Source: Myxococcales bacterium 68-20 (GTDB taxonomy: Bacteria; Myxococcota_A; Polyangia; Polyangiales; Polyangiaceae). From it: a stretch of 38,058 nt of DNA. The stretch is taken from positions 107,483 to 145,540 of the forward strand of contig MKVQ01000029.1 in the NCBI GenBank assembly GCA_001899635.1, written 5' to 3'. Below, one piece after another: positions 22,530 to 35,607 of the stretch. Within the stretch, counting starts at the first letter, position 1; each line of letters begins with the position of its first letter. The translations under genes were made by a program, and so were the position numbers. The notes under the pieces were generated by a model. That model searched no databases. It saw only the letters and a program-made list of their open reading frames with translations, and was not told where the DNA came from.

Positions 22530-25500
22530 CTCTCCGCCGATCACCATCGGCGGCTCCGTTGAAGCATAATTACCATGATGCAGTTGTGGCTGCCATTAAG
22601 GCTGCTCTCCGCCGATCACCATCGGCGGCTCCGTTGAAGCCGCGGGCGGCGACCGGATCGCGCTCGTCGTGCTCGGGCTCTCCGCCGATCACCATCGGCG
22701 GCTCCGTTGAAGCCTCGTCGTGGATGTAGAGCGGGCGCGGCGGGATCTGCTCTCCGCCGATCACCATCGGCGGCTCCGTTGAAGCCTCAAAAAGACCGAC
22801 GAGCCGATCAAGCCGTTCGTGAACTCTCCGCCGATCACCATCGGCGGCTCCGTTGAAGCACCCAGAAAGGCGAGCGGCGCTCGACGATCTATGCGCTGCT
22901 CTCCGCCGATCACCATCGGCGGCTCCGTTGAAGCATAGCCTGCACGGTTTCGATGCGAGACGCGAGCTCGCCGCTCTCCGCCGATCACCATCGGCGGCTC
23001 CGTTGAAGCGGTAGACATCAAGCTCGCGTTCCGCACGCGCTCGCTCCCTCTCCGCCGATCACCATCGGCGGCTCCGTTGAAGCTTCGGCCTCTTCGCCAT
23101 GGAGGAAGAGAAGGCGTACGAGCTCTCCGCCGATCACCATCGGCGGCTCCGTTGAAGCCGCCGCCACGCCGAGCAGGTCGCGAAGGCCTCCGCCGACTCT
23201 CCGCCGATCACCATCGGCGGCTCCGTTGAAGCGAGATCAACGAGAAGCAGCTCTGGAAGGTCCGTCCTCTCCGCCGATCACCATCGGCGGCTCCGTTGAA
23301 GCGCTGCATCTCGTGCTGAAGCTCGCCGAGCAGCGCGAGCCTCTCCGCCGATCACCATCGGCGGCTCCGTTGAAGCTTGGTGTCGCGCTCGAAGGCCTCA
23401 GGGTCGCGTACGGACTCTCCGCCGATCACCATCGGCGGCTCCGTTGAAGCTCCGAGATCTCCGCGAGCCGATGCCGCTCGCGGTCTCCTCTCCGCCGATC
23501 ACCATCGGCGGCTCCGTTGAAGCCAGGACAACGAGATCCTGGTCGGCCTCAAGGGGACCTCTCCGCCGATCACCATCGGCGGCTCCGTTGAAGCCCCTAG
23601 GATCCGTTCTTTCCACACGTCAGACGTGAGCAACTCTCCGCCGATCACCATCGGCGGCTCCGTTGAAGCGGCGCGCATCCCGACACGACGATCCGAGTCG
23701 TCGCGTGGCCTCTCCGCCGATCACCATCGGCGGCTCCGTTGAAGCGTGAACACGCGGCTGATGCTCTCCCACCCCTTGGAGACTCTCCGCCGATCACCAT
23801 CGGCGGCTCCGTTGAAGCGCCGCCAGCCACGCCTTCCACTCGTCGGAGAGCGGGAACTCTCCGCCGATCACCATCGGCGGCTCCGTTGAAGCCGGTACAC
23901 CAACGAGCGCACCGGACAGACGGTGCTCGTCTCTCCGCCGATCACCATCGGCGGCTCCGTTGAAGCGGCGCGCGCGCGGAGGGTCTGGGGCGTGAGGTTT
24001 CGCCTCTCCGCCGATCACCATCGGCGGCTCCGTTGAAGCTGGGAGAACGTGGAAAAGGAAGGGCCGATGGTTCGGCCCTCTCCGCCGATCACCATCGGCG
24101 GCTCCGTTGAAGCGTCGATCACGACGACGGGACCACGTCCGTGGTCGACCTCTCCGCCGATCACCATCGGCGGCTCCGTTGAAGCGAGCTGAAGCGAGCG
24201 GTCTGGTTCTTCGCCAAGCGTGCTCTCCGCCGATCACCATCGGCGGCTCCGTTGAAGCGCGAACCCTGACGCTGCCTTGAACGAGGCCGCCGCGCCTCTC
24301 CGCCGATCACCATCGGCGGCTCCGTTGAAGCTCCGTACTCGCCCTCTCTCGTCGCCGTCCCGGTCTCCTCTCTCCGCCGATCACCATCGGCGGCTCCGTT
24401 GAAGCTAAGCTTTGCATTCATAATGGTCGGAGCCTTTCACTTTCCTCTCCGCCGATCACCATCGGCGGCTCCGTTGAAGCAAGGGCAACGCATCATCGGC
24501 GAGCCCGCAGTCCGCACCTCTCCGCCGATCACCATCGGCGGCTCCGTTGAAGCGCGCAGAAGGAGTTCTCGACGTACGAGCAGGACAACAAGCGCTCTCC
24601 GCCGATCACCATCGGCGGCTCCGTTGAAGCCTCGGGAAGGAGACCCTCTCCGAATACCTCGACCGCTGCTCTCCGCCGATCACCATCGGCGGCTCCGTTG
24701 AAGCGCTTCCTGCGGGCGATCGCTGGTGCCACGCCCGAGGACGCTCTCCGCCGATCACCATCGGCGGCTCCGTTGAAGCGGCGCTCAACAGGTCGAGTCG
24801 ACCACGGGATACGTGGCTCTCCGCCGATCACCATCGGCGGCTCCGTTGAAGCGACAAGGAGCCGCCGCACGCCTGGCATTTCGTCAACGGCCTCTCCGCC
24901 GATCACCATCGGCGGCTCCGTTGAAGCGGGCCGATACCCCGGAAGAGAAGGGAAAGAGCGAGCGGGCTCTCCGCCGATCACCATCGGCGGCTCCGTTGAA
25001 GCTGCTCGCTTCGTAGAGGAATGCACGAAATTAGGACTCTCCGCCGATCACCATCGGCGGCTCCGTTGAAGCGCCGAGTACCGGGCCGAGACGCAGCGCC
25101 AGATCGACGCCTCTCCGCCGATCACCATCGGCGGCTCCGTTGAAGCGACCGCGCGACTGAGGAGTCTTGACGTATGGGCCCGTCGCTCTCCGCCGATCAC
25201 CATCGGCGGCTCCGTTGAAGCTCCTCCCAGGAGCGGACCACGTCCGGAGCGTAGACGCCTCTCCGCCGATCACCATCGGCGGCTCCGTTGAAGCAGGCAT
25301 CGTGCACTCGCCCCAACCACCCTCATCGAGCGGCTCTCCGCCGATCACCATCGGCGGCTCCGTTGAAGCTCATTGTACGTGGTCCTATCGGCGTCAGCCC
25401 ACTCCACTCTCCGCCGATCACCATCGGCGGCTCCGTTGAAGCCGCCCCGTCTCGCGAATCGCCTGGGCGACGCATTCTCGACTCTCCGCCGATCACCATC

Positions 25501-25851
25501 GGCGGCTCCGTTGAAGCCGGGCTTACCCGACGCTCGACGTCGGCATGCGCGTCTCTCTCCGCCGATCACCATCGGCGGCTCCGTTGAAGCTGGCCGAGCA
25601 GCGTACCGCTCGTGCCGAGGCCCGCAGCCTCTCCGCCGATCACCATCGGCGGCTCCGTTGAAGCGCCGCGTGCCCGCGCGAGGGATGGGCTGGCGACGCT
25701 ACTCTCCGCCGATCACCATCGGCGGCTCCGTTGAAGCAGGTCCTGCCATCCGCGGTCAGTCAGCAGTCGAACGAAGCTCTCCGCCGATCACCATCGGCGG
25801 CTCCGTTGAAGCTTCTTCGCCACGGCCTTGTTCAGCTCGTCGCGGTACCGC

Positions 25852-25887
25852 CTCTCCGCCGATCACCATCGGCGGCTCGGTTGAAGC
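25852..25887 (+). repeat. Variant repeat 46 (C to G at position 28)
   Basis: Reads CTCGGTTGAAGC at its 3' end instead of CTCCGTTGAAGC (base 25879). The hairpin and 8-nt handle are unchanged. The spacer after it (25888-25926) is one of the rare AT-rich spacers. Confidence 0.9.
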
Positions 25888-28800
25888 TTATACTTACCTA
25901 TTTGTAATTGTTCCATCTCCTCCGAACTCTCCGCCGATCACCATCGGCGGCTCCGTTGAAGCGGCACGTCGGGCGCGAGCGGCTTCCAGCTCCCGTCCGT
26001 GCTCTCCGCCGATCACCATCGGCGGCTCCGTTGAAGCGACCGTGAGCGCGCCGCGTCCAGGCGACCCGATCCGCGTCTCTCCGCCGATCACCATCGGCGG
26101 CTCCGTTGAAGCGCGGATGACGAACGAGAGCCCTTCGGAGAGCCGCCAGGCTCTCCGCCGATCACCATCGGCGGCTCCGTTGAAGCTGCGACCGCAACAA
26201 GCGCTGGTATTCTGTCTGCCAACCCTCTCCGCCGATCACCATCGGCGGCTCCGTTGAAGCTGACCGGACTTGCCGCAACGCGATCCGCAGCCGGGCAAGC
26301 TCTCCGCCGATCACCATCGGCGGCTCCGTTGAAGCCTGCCCGCTCGGGCCGTTGCCTTGCCGCTCCACGACCTCTCTCCGCCGATCACCATCGGCGGCTC
26401 CGTTGAAGCGCCAGCACCTCGGGGTGTGGCGAGACGGCCTCGGTGATCTCTCCGCCGATCACCATCGGCGGCTCCGTTGAAGCGGGCACCGCGCCGAGCA
26501 GGACGCCCGACTTCTTCCGGTCTCTCCGCCGATCACCATCGGCGGCTCCGTTGAAGCGAGCGGGGGAAGACCGGTGATTGCGGGGTGGGTGCCTCTCCGC
26601 CGATCACCATCGGCGGCTCCGTTGAAGCAAGCGCGAGCCCGATGACGTCGCGCCGCGATTCGACTCTCCGCCGATCACCATCGGCGGCTCCGTTGAAGCG
26701 TCGGGATCGTGGCCGCTGTTCCGCTCGCGAACTTGCTCTCCGCCGATCACCATCGGCGGCTCCGTTGAAGCGCGAGCAGCAGGCCGCCGACCGCGGCGCT
26801 GATGACGCCGGCTCTCCGCCGATCACCATCGGCGGCTCCGTTGAAGCGTCGAGCGCGCGACGCATCATGAGCGCCGCGAACTGTCCTCTCCGCCGATCAC
26901 CATCGGCGGCTCCGTTGAAGCGAGCTGGCGAGTGCGAGCTGGAGTGCCGACGGGCTCACCTCTCCGCCGATCACCATCGGCGGCTCCGTTGAAGCGCGCG
27001 CTCGATGAGCGCCGAGAGCCCGGGGCGGTTTCTCTCCGCCGATCACCATCGGCGGCTCCGTTGAAGCGGTACGCCGCTGCTCGCGGCGTACCACACCGCC
27101 TGGCCTCTCCGCCGATCACCATCGGCGGCTCCGTTGAAGCGTCGCATCGAACCTTCCGCTGACGCGCAGACACGAGCCTCTCCGCCGATCACCATCGGCG
27201 GCTCCGTTGAAGCATCTCGCCCTCCGCGTATCGACGCGCGCGATGTCGGCTCTCCGCCGATCACCATCGGCGGCTCCGTTGAAGCGAGGGTACGCTTGCG
27301 GGCGTCGCCGCTTCCGCTTCCGCAACTCTCCGCCGATCACCATCGGCGGCTCCGTTGAAGCTGGCTTGACCTGCGTGACGGGGATGAAGTCCGTGCTCAC
27401 TCTCCGCCGATCACCATCGGCGGCTCCGTTGAAGCTCTATTCCAGATGTTAATCGCCTAAATCCACGACCATTCTCTCCGCCGATCACCATCGGCGGCTC
27501 CGTTGAAGCACTGCGGGGATCCCGCCGAGAAGACGCACGGGGCATTCTCTCCGCCGATCACCATCGGCGGCTCCGTTGAAGCGAGCGCGATGAGAGTGGC
27601 TGGCCGACGGTGGCGTCGGTCTCTCCGCCGATCACCATCGGCGGCTCCGTTGAAGCTCGAGCGTCGCGATGACGCGAGGCGCGGAGACGGCAGCCTCTCC
27701 GCCGATCACCATCGGCGGCTCCGTTGAAGCGAACTCGAAGACCGAGCGCGACGCGCTCAACCCGGTCACCTCTCCGCCGATCACCATCGGCGGCTCCGTT
27801 GAAGCGCCGCGGCGGCGCCGACTCCGCGCGCTTGCTGCGCGGGCTCTCCGCCGATCACCATCGGCGGCTCCGTTGAAGCTCTGCAGCGATCGCGTTGTAC
27901 GTTCGGATCGCCTTCCTCTCCGCCGATCACCATCGGCGGCTCCGTTGAAGCTGCGGGATCTTCGGACGGGACGATCTCCCGGAGGACCTCCTCTCCGCCG
28001 ATCACCATCGGCGGCTCCGTTGAAGCGACCAATCCTGGGAGGGTCCAGATCACGCAGCGAATGCCTCTCCGCCGATCACCATCGGCGGCTCCGTTGAAGC
28101 ATGTAGCCCACGGCCGTCCACGCGCAGTAGTAGGGGTCTCTCCGCCGATCACCATCGGCGGCTCCGTTGAAGCCTCGTCGTCCTCGCCGGCCTCGGGATT
28201 CAGCTGCGGTGCTCTCCGCCGATCACCATCGGCGGCTCCGTTGAAGCATGCTCGCGTGCCTCGACATTGCCGCGAGTGACAAGCTCTCCGCCGATCACCA
28301 TCGGCGGCTCCGTTGAAGCCAGGGGCTAGGCGCGGACGCGACCGCGCACGCGGGCTGCTCTCCGCCGATCACCATCGGCGGCTCCGTTGAAGCCGGGCAT
28401 GCTCGCGGACTCGGGCACGCTCGACGCCGACCTCTCCGCCGATCACCATCGGCGGCTCCGTTGAAGCTTCGACGCCGGCTACCGACAGCGACGCCATCCA
28501 CCGCTCTCCGCCGATCACCATCGGCGGCTCCGTTGAAGCGGATCTTCGACGGCGCGCGCGATCTTGACCGCTGCCTCTCCGCCGATCACCATCGGCGGCT
28601 CCGTTGAAGCGGGCTCAAACGTTACGGTGGGTGCTCCAGTCGTTCTTCTCTCCGCCGATCACCATCGGCGGCTCCGTTGAAGCCAGACCTCAGTAAAGCT
28701 ACGGATTACCAACCGAGGTCAACTCTCCGCCGATCACCATCGGCGGCTCCGTTGAAGCGACGACATGAGGGAGTCGGACTTGATGTAGGCCTCGACACCT

Positions 28801-31800
28801 CTCCGCCGATCACCATCGGCGGCTCCGTTGAAGCGCCCGAGCGTCGTTCGTCTAGGGTCTCGTCTCTATAAACTCTCCGCCGATCACCATCGGCGGCTCC
28901 GTTGAAGCACGTCGCCCTCGAACCAGACCTCGGCGTCGCTCACGTCTCTCCGCCGATCACCATCGGCGGCTCCGTTGAAGCCGCCCGTCGCACGCGGGCG
29001 CGGTCATCGCCGGGGTGCTCTCCGCCGATCACCATCGGCGGCTCCGTTGAAGCGAGCCTGTACGGTCGCGTCGCTTCGATCCGCTTCGAAGGCTCTCCGC
29101 CGATCACCATCGGCGGCTCCGTTGAAGCGAGCTAGGAGGGGACGGCACCTCACGCGGGCTCGGGTTCTCTCCGCCGATCACCATCGGCGGCTCCGTTGAA
29201 GCGCCTGGATGACGCCGCACGAGAGACCATGCTCCGTTAGCTCTCCGCCGATCACCATCGGCGGCTCCGTTGAAGCGCGACGAGCAGAAAGCCGCGCGTC
29301 GGCTCGGCATCGGCCTCTCCGCCGATCACCATCGGCGGCTCCGTTGAAGCTCCTCGAGGGCGCGGCGAGCGATGCCGTCGGGCGTGTTCTCTCCGCCGAT
29401 CACCATCGGCGGCTCCGTTGAAGCGCGGCGGCGCGGGAGCTCGAGCTGCCGCCGGTCGAGCACTCTCCGCCGATCACCATCGGCGGCTCCGTTGAAGCTC
29501 TTTGAGCAGCCGAGCGATCTCCCGGCGCTGGGCTGCGATGCTCTCCGCCGATCACCATCGGCGGCTCCGTTGAAGCGTTCCCTTAGGTAGCCGCTGAGAG
29601 CCCTCGCGAGTCATCTCTCCGCCGATCACCATCGGCGGCTCCGTTGAAGCGCGCTCTGCCACGGCGGCGAGGGCACCACGGCGCCGACTCTCCGCCGATC
29701 ACCATCGGCGGCTCCGTTGAAGCGGGATGGGCGAAGGTGCCGGTGCCGGCGCCGAAGAGCCCTCTCCGCCGATCACCATCGGCGGCTCCGTTGAAGCGGC
29801 CCGTTCAAGGTCACGCCCCGCACCGAGGGGCGGCGCTCTCCGCCGATCACCATCGGCGGCTCCGTTGAAGCCTTCGAGAGCCGCCCGATGAGGTCGTCCG
29901 GTCCCCAGCTCTCCGCCGATCACCATCGGCGGCTCCGTTGAAGCATCGTCGCCCTCGTCTGGTCCTGTTGCCGCTGGAGGTCCTCTCCGCCGATCACCAT
30001 CGGCGGCTCCGTTGAAGCAACCGGGATGCCACCCATCGGGGTCGGATGACCGGCGCCCTCTCCGCCGATCACCATCGGCGGCTCCGTTGAAGCGAGAAGG
30101 CCACGGCGTGCCAGGTGATGCGCTCCGTCGACTCTCCGCCGATCACCATCGGCGGCTCCGTTGAAGCCAGCTCATCGAAGGCAACGCCTAGTTCGCCCCG
30201 GAGCTCTCTCCGCCGATCACCATCGGCGGCTCCGTTGAAGCTGCCCGTGCTCCACCTTCGAGAGCGGGAGCATGCGACTCTCCGCCGATCACCATCGGCG
30301 GCTCCGTTGAAGCGCTGCATGAGAAGGCTCGCGAGAAACGTCTCGCCGCCGGCTCTCCGCCGATCACCATCGGCGGCTCCGTTGAAGCGAGCTTTCGCGC
30401 TGCTAGCGCGACCCCTTCCCTCCCAACTCTCCGCCGATCACCATCGGCGGCTCCGTTGAAGCCCCTAAAGGAAGAGAGGCATTTCCCGATGGGCAGCAAG
30501 CTCTCCGCCGATCACCATCGGCGGCTCCGTTGAAGCATCCGGCTTCGCGGACGCGAGTCGGCGCTTCGCGTTCTCCTCTCCGCCGATCACCATCGGCGGC
30601 TCCGTTGAAGCCGGCACGAACGCCACCACTGAGGAACGGGCCGAGGAACTCTCCGCCGATCACCATCGGCGGCTCCGTTGAAGCGACGCCGCGGTCTTCA
30701 ATGTAACCGACGACGCAACCAACTCTCCGCCGATCACCATCGGCGGCTCCGTTGAAGCTGCGCAACGAGGAACGTGGTGTTGTGGCCGCCGCCTCTCCGC
30801 CGATCACCATCGGCGGCTCCGTTGAAGCCCAGGAAGGCACGTGCGACCCGAATTGCTCACGCACCTCTCCGCCGATCACCATCGGCGGCTCCGTTGAAGC
30901 TGCGTCCGCATCGTGCGCGCCGACACCATGGAGGACTCTCCGCCGATCACCATCGGCGGCTCCGTTGAAGCACCTGGGCCTGGAGCTGGAGGCCGCCACC
31001 CGCCGGAGTCTCTCCGCCGATCACCATCGGCGGCTCCGTTGAAGCGCGTGCCCGAAGAAGAAGACGCCGCGGCCGCGGCCGAACTCTCCGCCGATCACCA
31101 TCGGCGGCTCCGTTGAAGCCCTCGGTGGGAGGAGTGGCCGGCGGACGCTCAGCTTGCCTCTCCGCCGATCACCATCGGCGGCTCCGTTGAAGCGTCCGCC
31201 TGCGTGAGTCCCTTCGTCGCCGCCGTGAGCTCTCTCCGCCGATCACCATCGGCGGCTCCGTTGAAGCGTGCAGTCGTGGCTCATCGCGATCTGGCGCCGG
31301 CGCATCTCTCCGCCGATCACCATCGGCGGCTCCGTTGAAGCCGGCGTCACCCGCGGGCGAGGCGGGGGCGGCGCGGGCCCTCTCCGCCGATCACCATCGG
31401 CGGCTCCGTTGAAGCGGAAGGACCGCGAGCAACGCTCGGAAGAACGAGCGAAGCTCTCCGCCGATCACCATCGGCGGCTCCGTTGAAGCTCGTCACGGTC
31501 GGCGCGGCCGTGCAGTGGGGACTCCCCTCTCTCCGCCGATCACCATCGGCGGCTCCGTTGAAGCGTTGCCGCGAGCGCCAAGAGCTGCCCCCTCTGCGGG
31601 CACTCTCCGCCGATCACCATCGGCGGCTCCGTTGAAGCTTCGAGAAGTTCGTGTCAGCGACCGGCTGCCCCGCCTTCTCTCCGCCGATCACCATCGGCGG
31701 CTCCGTTGAAGCCGAGGTGGCCGAGGACGAGGTCCCCACGGCGCCCGCGACTCTCCGCCGATCACCATCGGCGGCTCCGTTGAAGCGTGCTTTGGGGGTC

Positions 31801-32199
31801 GAACGAGGACTCCGATCAGTTCATCTCTCCGCCGATCACCATCGGCGGCTCCGTTGAAGCAGAGGCTGTGGTGATGGTGACGACGATGGGTTGCGTGCTC
31901 TCCGCCGATCACCATCGGCGGCTCCGTTGAAGCCCCGGACCGCCGCGCACCCGTCCAAAGTGACGGCCTCCACTCTCCGCCGATCACCATCGGCGGCTCC
32001 GTTGAAGCTCGCGGATCTGGAGCCTACCTCTCAGACCAACTTCCCCGTCTCTCCGCCGATCACCATCGGCGGCTCCGTTGAAGCCGACGGGAGTTCTCGC
32101 GCGACGAGCGCATGCGGTTCATCGACTCTCCGCCGATCACCATCGGCGGCTCCGTTGAAGCCCTCGCCAGCGCGTGCTCCCGATCCCGGGCGAGTTCAA

Positions 32200-32235
32200 C
32201 TCTCCGCCGATCACCATAGGCGGCTCCGTTGAAGC
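32200..32235 (+). repeat. Variant repeat 132 (C to A at position 19)
   Basis: Base 32218 changes ATCGGCGG to ATAGGCGG, breaking one pair inside the repeat stem while the handle is intact. Confidence 0.9.
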
Positions 32236-35200
32236 GTCGTGTCTGAAAGTTCGCCATTCATCGGATTCGTGCTCTCTCCGCCGATCACCATCGGCGGCTC
32301 CGTTGAAGCGTGATGGGCTCCGACCTGCTCGAATCCTGCAAGTCGTGCTCTCCGCCGATCACCATCGGCGGCTCCGTTGAAGCGCTTACGCGTGAGTCGT
32401 CAACCAGGAGCAGAACATGTCCTCTCCGCCGATCACCATCGGCGGCTCCGTTGAAGCGTCGCGGGCGCGCGCCTCGTTGCCGAGTCGATCTACCGTCTCT
32501 CCGCCGATCACCATCGGCGGCTCCGTTGAAGCGAGGCACCGAGGGGCCAATGATCACCGCGCGCAAGCAACTCTCCGCCGATCACCATCGGCGGCTCCGT
32601 TGAAGCAACGACCGCGCCCTGAGAGCGCACCCAGAGAGCTCCTCTCCGCCGATCACCATCGGCGGCTCCGTTGAAGCGACGGAGCAAGCAGAAACGCCGA
32701 AACGGCACAGCTGTTGCTCTCCGCCGATCACCATCGGCGGCTCCGTTGAAGCATCGGTCGGTGCTCCTCTTCGGTCGCCAGGGGCGCTCCTCTCCGCCGA
32801 TCACCATCGGCGGCTCCGTTGAAGCGGCGACCCCGAGGATGCTGTCGCGCGCGCGCGCAACGCTCTCCGCCGATCACCATCGGCGGCTCCGTTGAAGCGC
32901 GCTCGGGATGGCCGTGTTCATCGGCATCCTCGCGAACTCTCCGCCGATCACCATCGGCGGCTCCGTTGAAGCCGTGATCACGCCGGGCCGGATGGTCCCC
33001 GAGCGGGATGCTCTCCGCCGATCACCATCGGCGGCTCCGTTGAAGCGCGCCCGCCGCAATCACGGTGTCGGCGAGGAGCTGGTAGCTCTCCGCCGATCAC
33101 CATCGGCGGCTCCGTTGAAGCGGCGAGGAGGAGTCCGGTCGTCAGCGCGCCAGCCGTCGGCTCTCCGCCGATCACCATCGGCGGCTCCGTTGAAGCAGAG
33201 CCCGTTCTGCCCCAAGGGCAACGTGTTCCTGCTCTCCGCCGATCACCATCGGCGGCTCCGTTGAAGCGACGAGGCGCTGACCGGGAAGTTCGCGGCAACC
33301 ATCCGCTCTCCGCCGATCACCATCGGCGGCTCCGTTGAAGCATCACGATTGCGCCGGGCTACGGCGGCTGGGCCAACTCTCCGCCGATCACCATCGGCGG
33401 CTCCGTTGAAGCCTCCCGCTCGGCTTCGACGTCCCGGCGGCGGCGGACCCCTCTCCGCCGATCACCATCGGCGGCTCCGTTGAAGCCGGTGGGGCATCAC
33501 CATCCGGTTCGTCCGCCACGGCCTCTCCGCCGATCACCATCGGCGGCTCCGTTGAAGCTCGCCGTCGTGGCGGCTCCTCTCGCTCGCGGTCGCGCCCTCT
33601 CCGCCGATCACCATCGGCGGCTCCGTTGAAGCTGCCAATGCCGCGCGTGCATGTCGACGTCGCCGGCGGCTCTCCGCCGATCACCATCGGCGGCTCCGTT
33701 GAAGCAAGACGATCGGGGAGAAGGATGTCGAGCTCACCGTCGTCTCTCCGCCGATCACCATCGGCGGCTCCGTTGAAGCCTCTGGGCTTGCGCGTGCGGA
33801 GCGAAATGCGACGAGCCTCTCCGCCGATCACCATCGGCGGCTCCGTTGAAGCGGGTTCTTCTTCGTGGTTGCCATGCCAACCCCCAATGCTCTCCGCCGA
33901 TCACCATCGGCGGCTCCGTTGAAGCGTGTATAGCGTCGGCCGCGGCAAGCCGATCAACGTCGACCTCTCCGCCGATCACCATCGGCGGCTCCGTTGAAGC
34001 GGGAAGTGGCGGCACGCCGACGGGACGGCCATCGAGCGTCTCTCCGCCGATCACCATCGGCGGCTCCGTTGAAGCCGCGTTGTTCTGACAATGCCTGTCG
34101 CGAATGACGACTCTCCGCCGATCACCATCGGCGGCTCCGTTGAAGCTTCGCGCGGTCGAGGGTGGAGAAGTCGACGCCGCGGAGCTCTCCGCCGATCACC
34201 ATCGGCGGCTCCGTTGAAGCACGGCATCACCTCGGCGCATCGCGGCCACTCCCGGCGGCTCTCCGCCGATCACCATCGGCGGCTCCGTTGAAGCGCGGAA
34301 CCGTGCGCGGTGCCGGCGCTCTCGGCGTCGACTCTCCGCCGATCACCATCGGCGGCTCCGTTGAAGCGGATTGAGCCCGAGCGAGTCAGCGATCGCCTGG
34401 ATGACCTCTCCGCCGATCACCATCGGCGGCTCCGTTGAAGCCTTCCGCACTTGGAGCAGTACGGTGCTGGGGGTCCATCCTCTCCGCCGATCACCATCGG
34501 CGGCTCCGTTGAAGCGGCGAGCGTAAAGTGGATCTCTACGTGGGCTGGAAGCTCTCTCCGCCGATCACCATCGGCGGCTCCGTTGAAGCAACCTTGGTGG
34601 GGTCGAGGGTGGGCCGGGGGTCGTCTCTCCGCCGATCACCATCGGCGGCTCCGTTGAAGCCGGTCGAGCACGAGCCAGATCAGCCGCGGCGTCTGCACCT
34701 CTCCGCCGATCACCATCGGCGGCTCCGTTGAAGCACGTTCAAGCCGCTCGACCTCGCCTCTATCACATCGCAGCTCTCCGCCGATCACCATCGGCGGCTC
34801 CGTTGAAGCTCGCCGCTCCGCCACTGCCGGACGATCTTCTCGTCGACCTCTCCGCCGATCACCATCGGCGGCTCCGTTGAAGCAGCTGGTGGCGAAATCC
34901 ATGTAACGAACGGCGACTGGGTCTCTCCGCCGATCACCATCGGCGGCTCCGTTGAAGCTACGATCTCACGTTCGCTAACCAGCGCGGCTTTGGCGACTCT
35001 CCGCCGATCACCATCGGCGGCTCCGTTGAAGCGGGTGGTCGCGATCGATGACGAGACGGGCGAGCGCCGGCTCTCCGCCGATCACCATCGGCGGCTCCGT
35101 TGAAGCTGGAGGTCACGGATGTTTTTCGCCCTGACTTCTTCGACTCTCCGCCGATCACCATCGGCGGCTCCGTTGAAGCTGCCCAATCGTCTTCTTCTTG

Positions 35201-35436
35201 GTCGCCATCAGACCTCTCTCCGCCGATCACCATCGGCGGCTCCGTTGAAGCTCGGAAGAGAAGGCTTGGATCGGCTTCGAGGCCGAGCTCTCTCCGCCGA
35301 TCACCATCGGCGGCTCCGTTGAAGCTCCGGGAGCGTCGCGCCGACGTACTCGCAGCCTTTGGCCTCTCCGCCGATCACCATCGGCGGCTCCGTTGAAGCA
35401 AGGAGAACATGGCGAAGCTCCAGCTCCGTCCGCACG

Positions 35437-35459
35437 CTCTCCGGCGGCTCCGTTGAAGC
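35437..35459 (+). repeat. Truncated repeat 176 (13-nt internal deletion)
   Basis: Only 23 nt: CTCTCCGGCGG followed by CTCCGTTGAAGC. The 13 bases lost include the loop and most of the left stem arm, so the hairpin cannot form, but both ends are kept. The deletion could have occurred by slippage between the two complementary arms. Processing of the two adjoining crRNAs is probably impaired. Confidence 0.95.
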
Positions 35460-35571
35460 CGGCCCGCAGCGGTCCTCATCGCTATGGCGATCGGCCCCTC
35501 TCCGCCGATCACCATCGGCGGCTCCGTTGAAGCGCGCGCCACAACGCGGGGATCAGCGCGACGACCTGAAC

Positions 35572-35607
35572 CTCTCCGCCGATCACCGTCGGCGGCTCCG
35601 TTGAAGC
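35572..35607 (+). repeat. Variant repeat 178 (A to G at position 17)
   Basis: Base 35588 changes ATCGGCGG to GTCGGCGG. In RNA the loop-closing pair becomes G-U, so the stem is probably kept. It lies two repeats after the truncated one. Confidence 0.9.
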
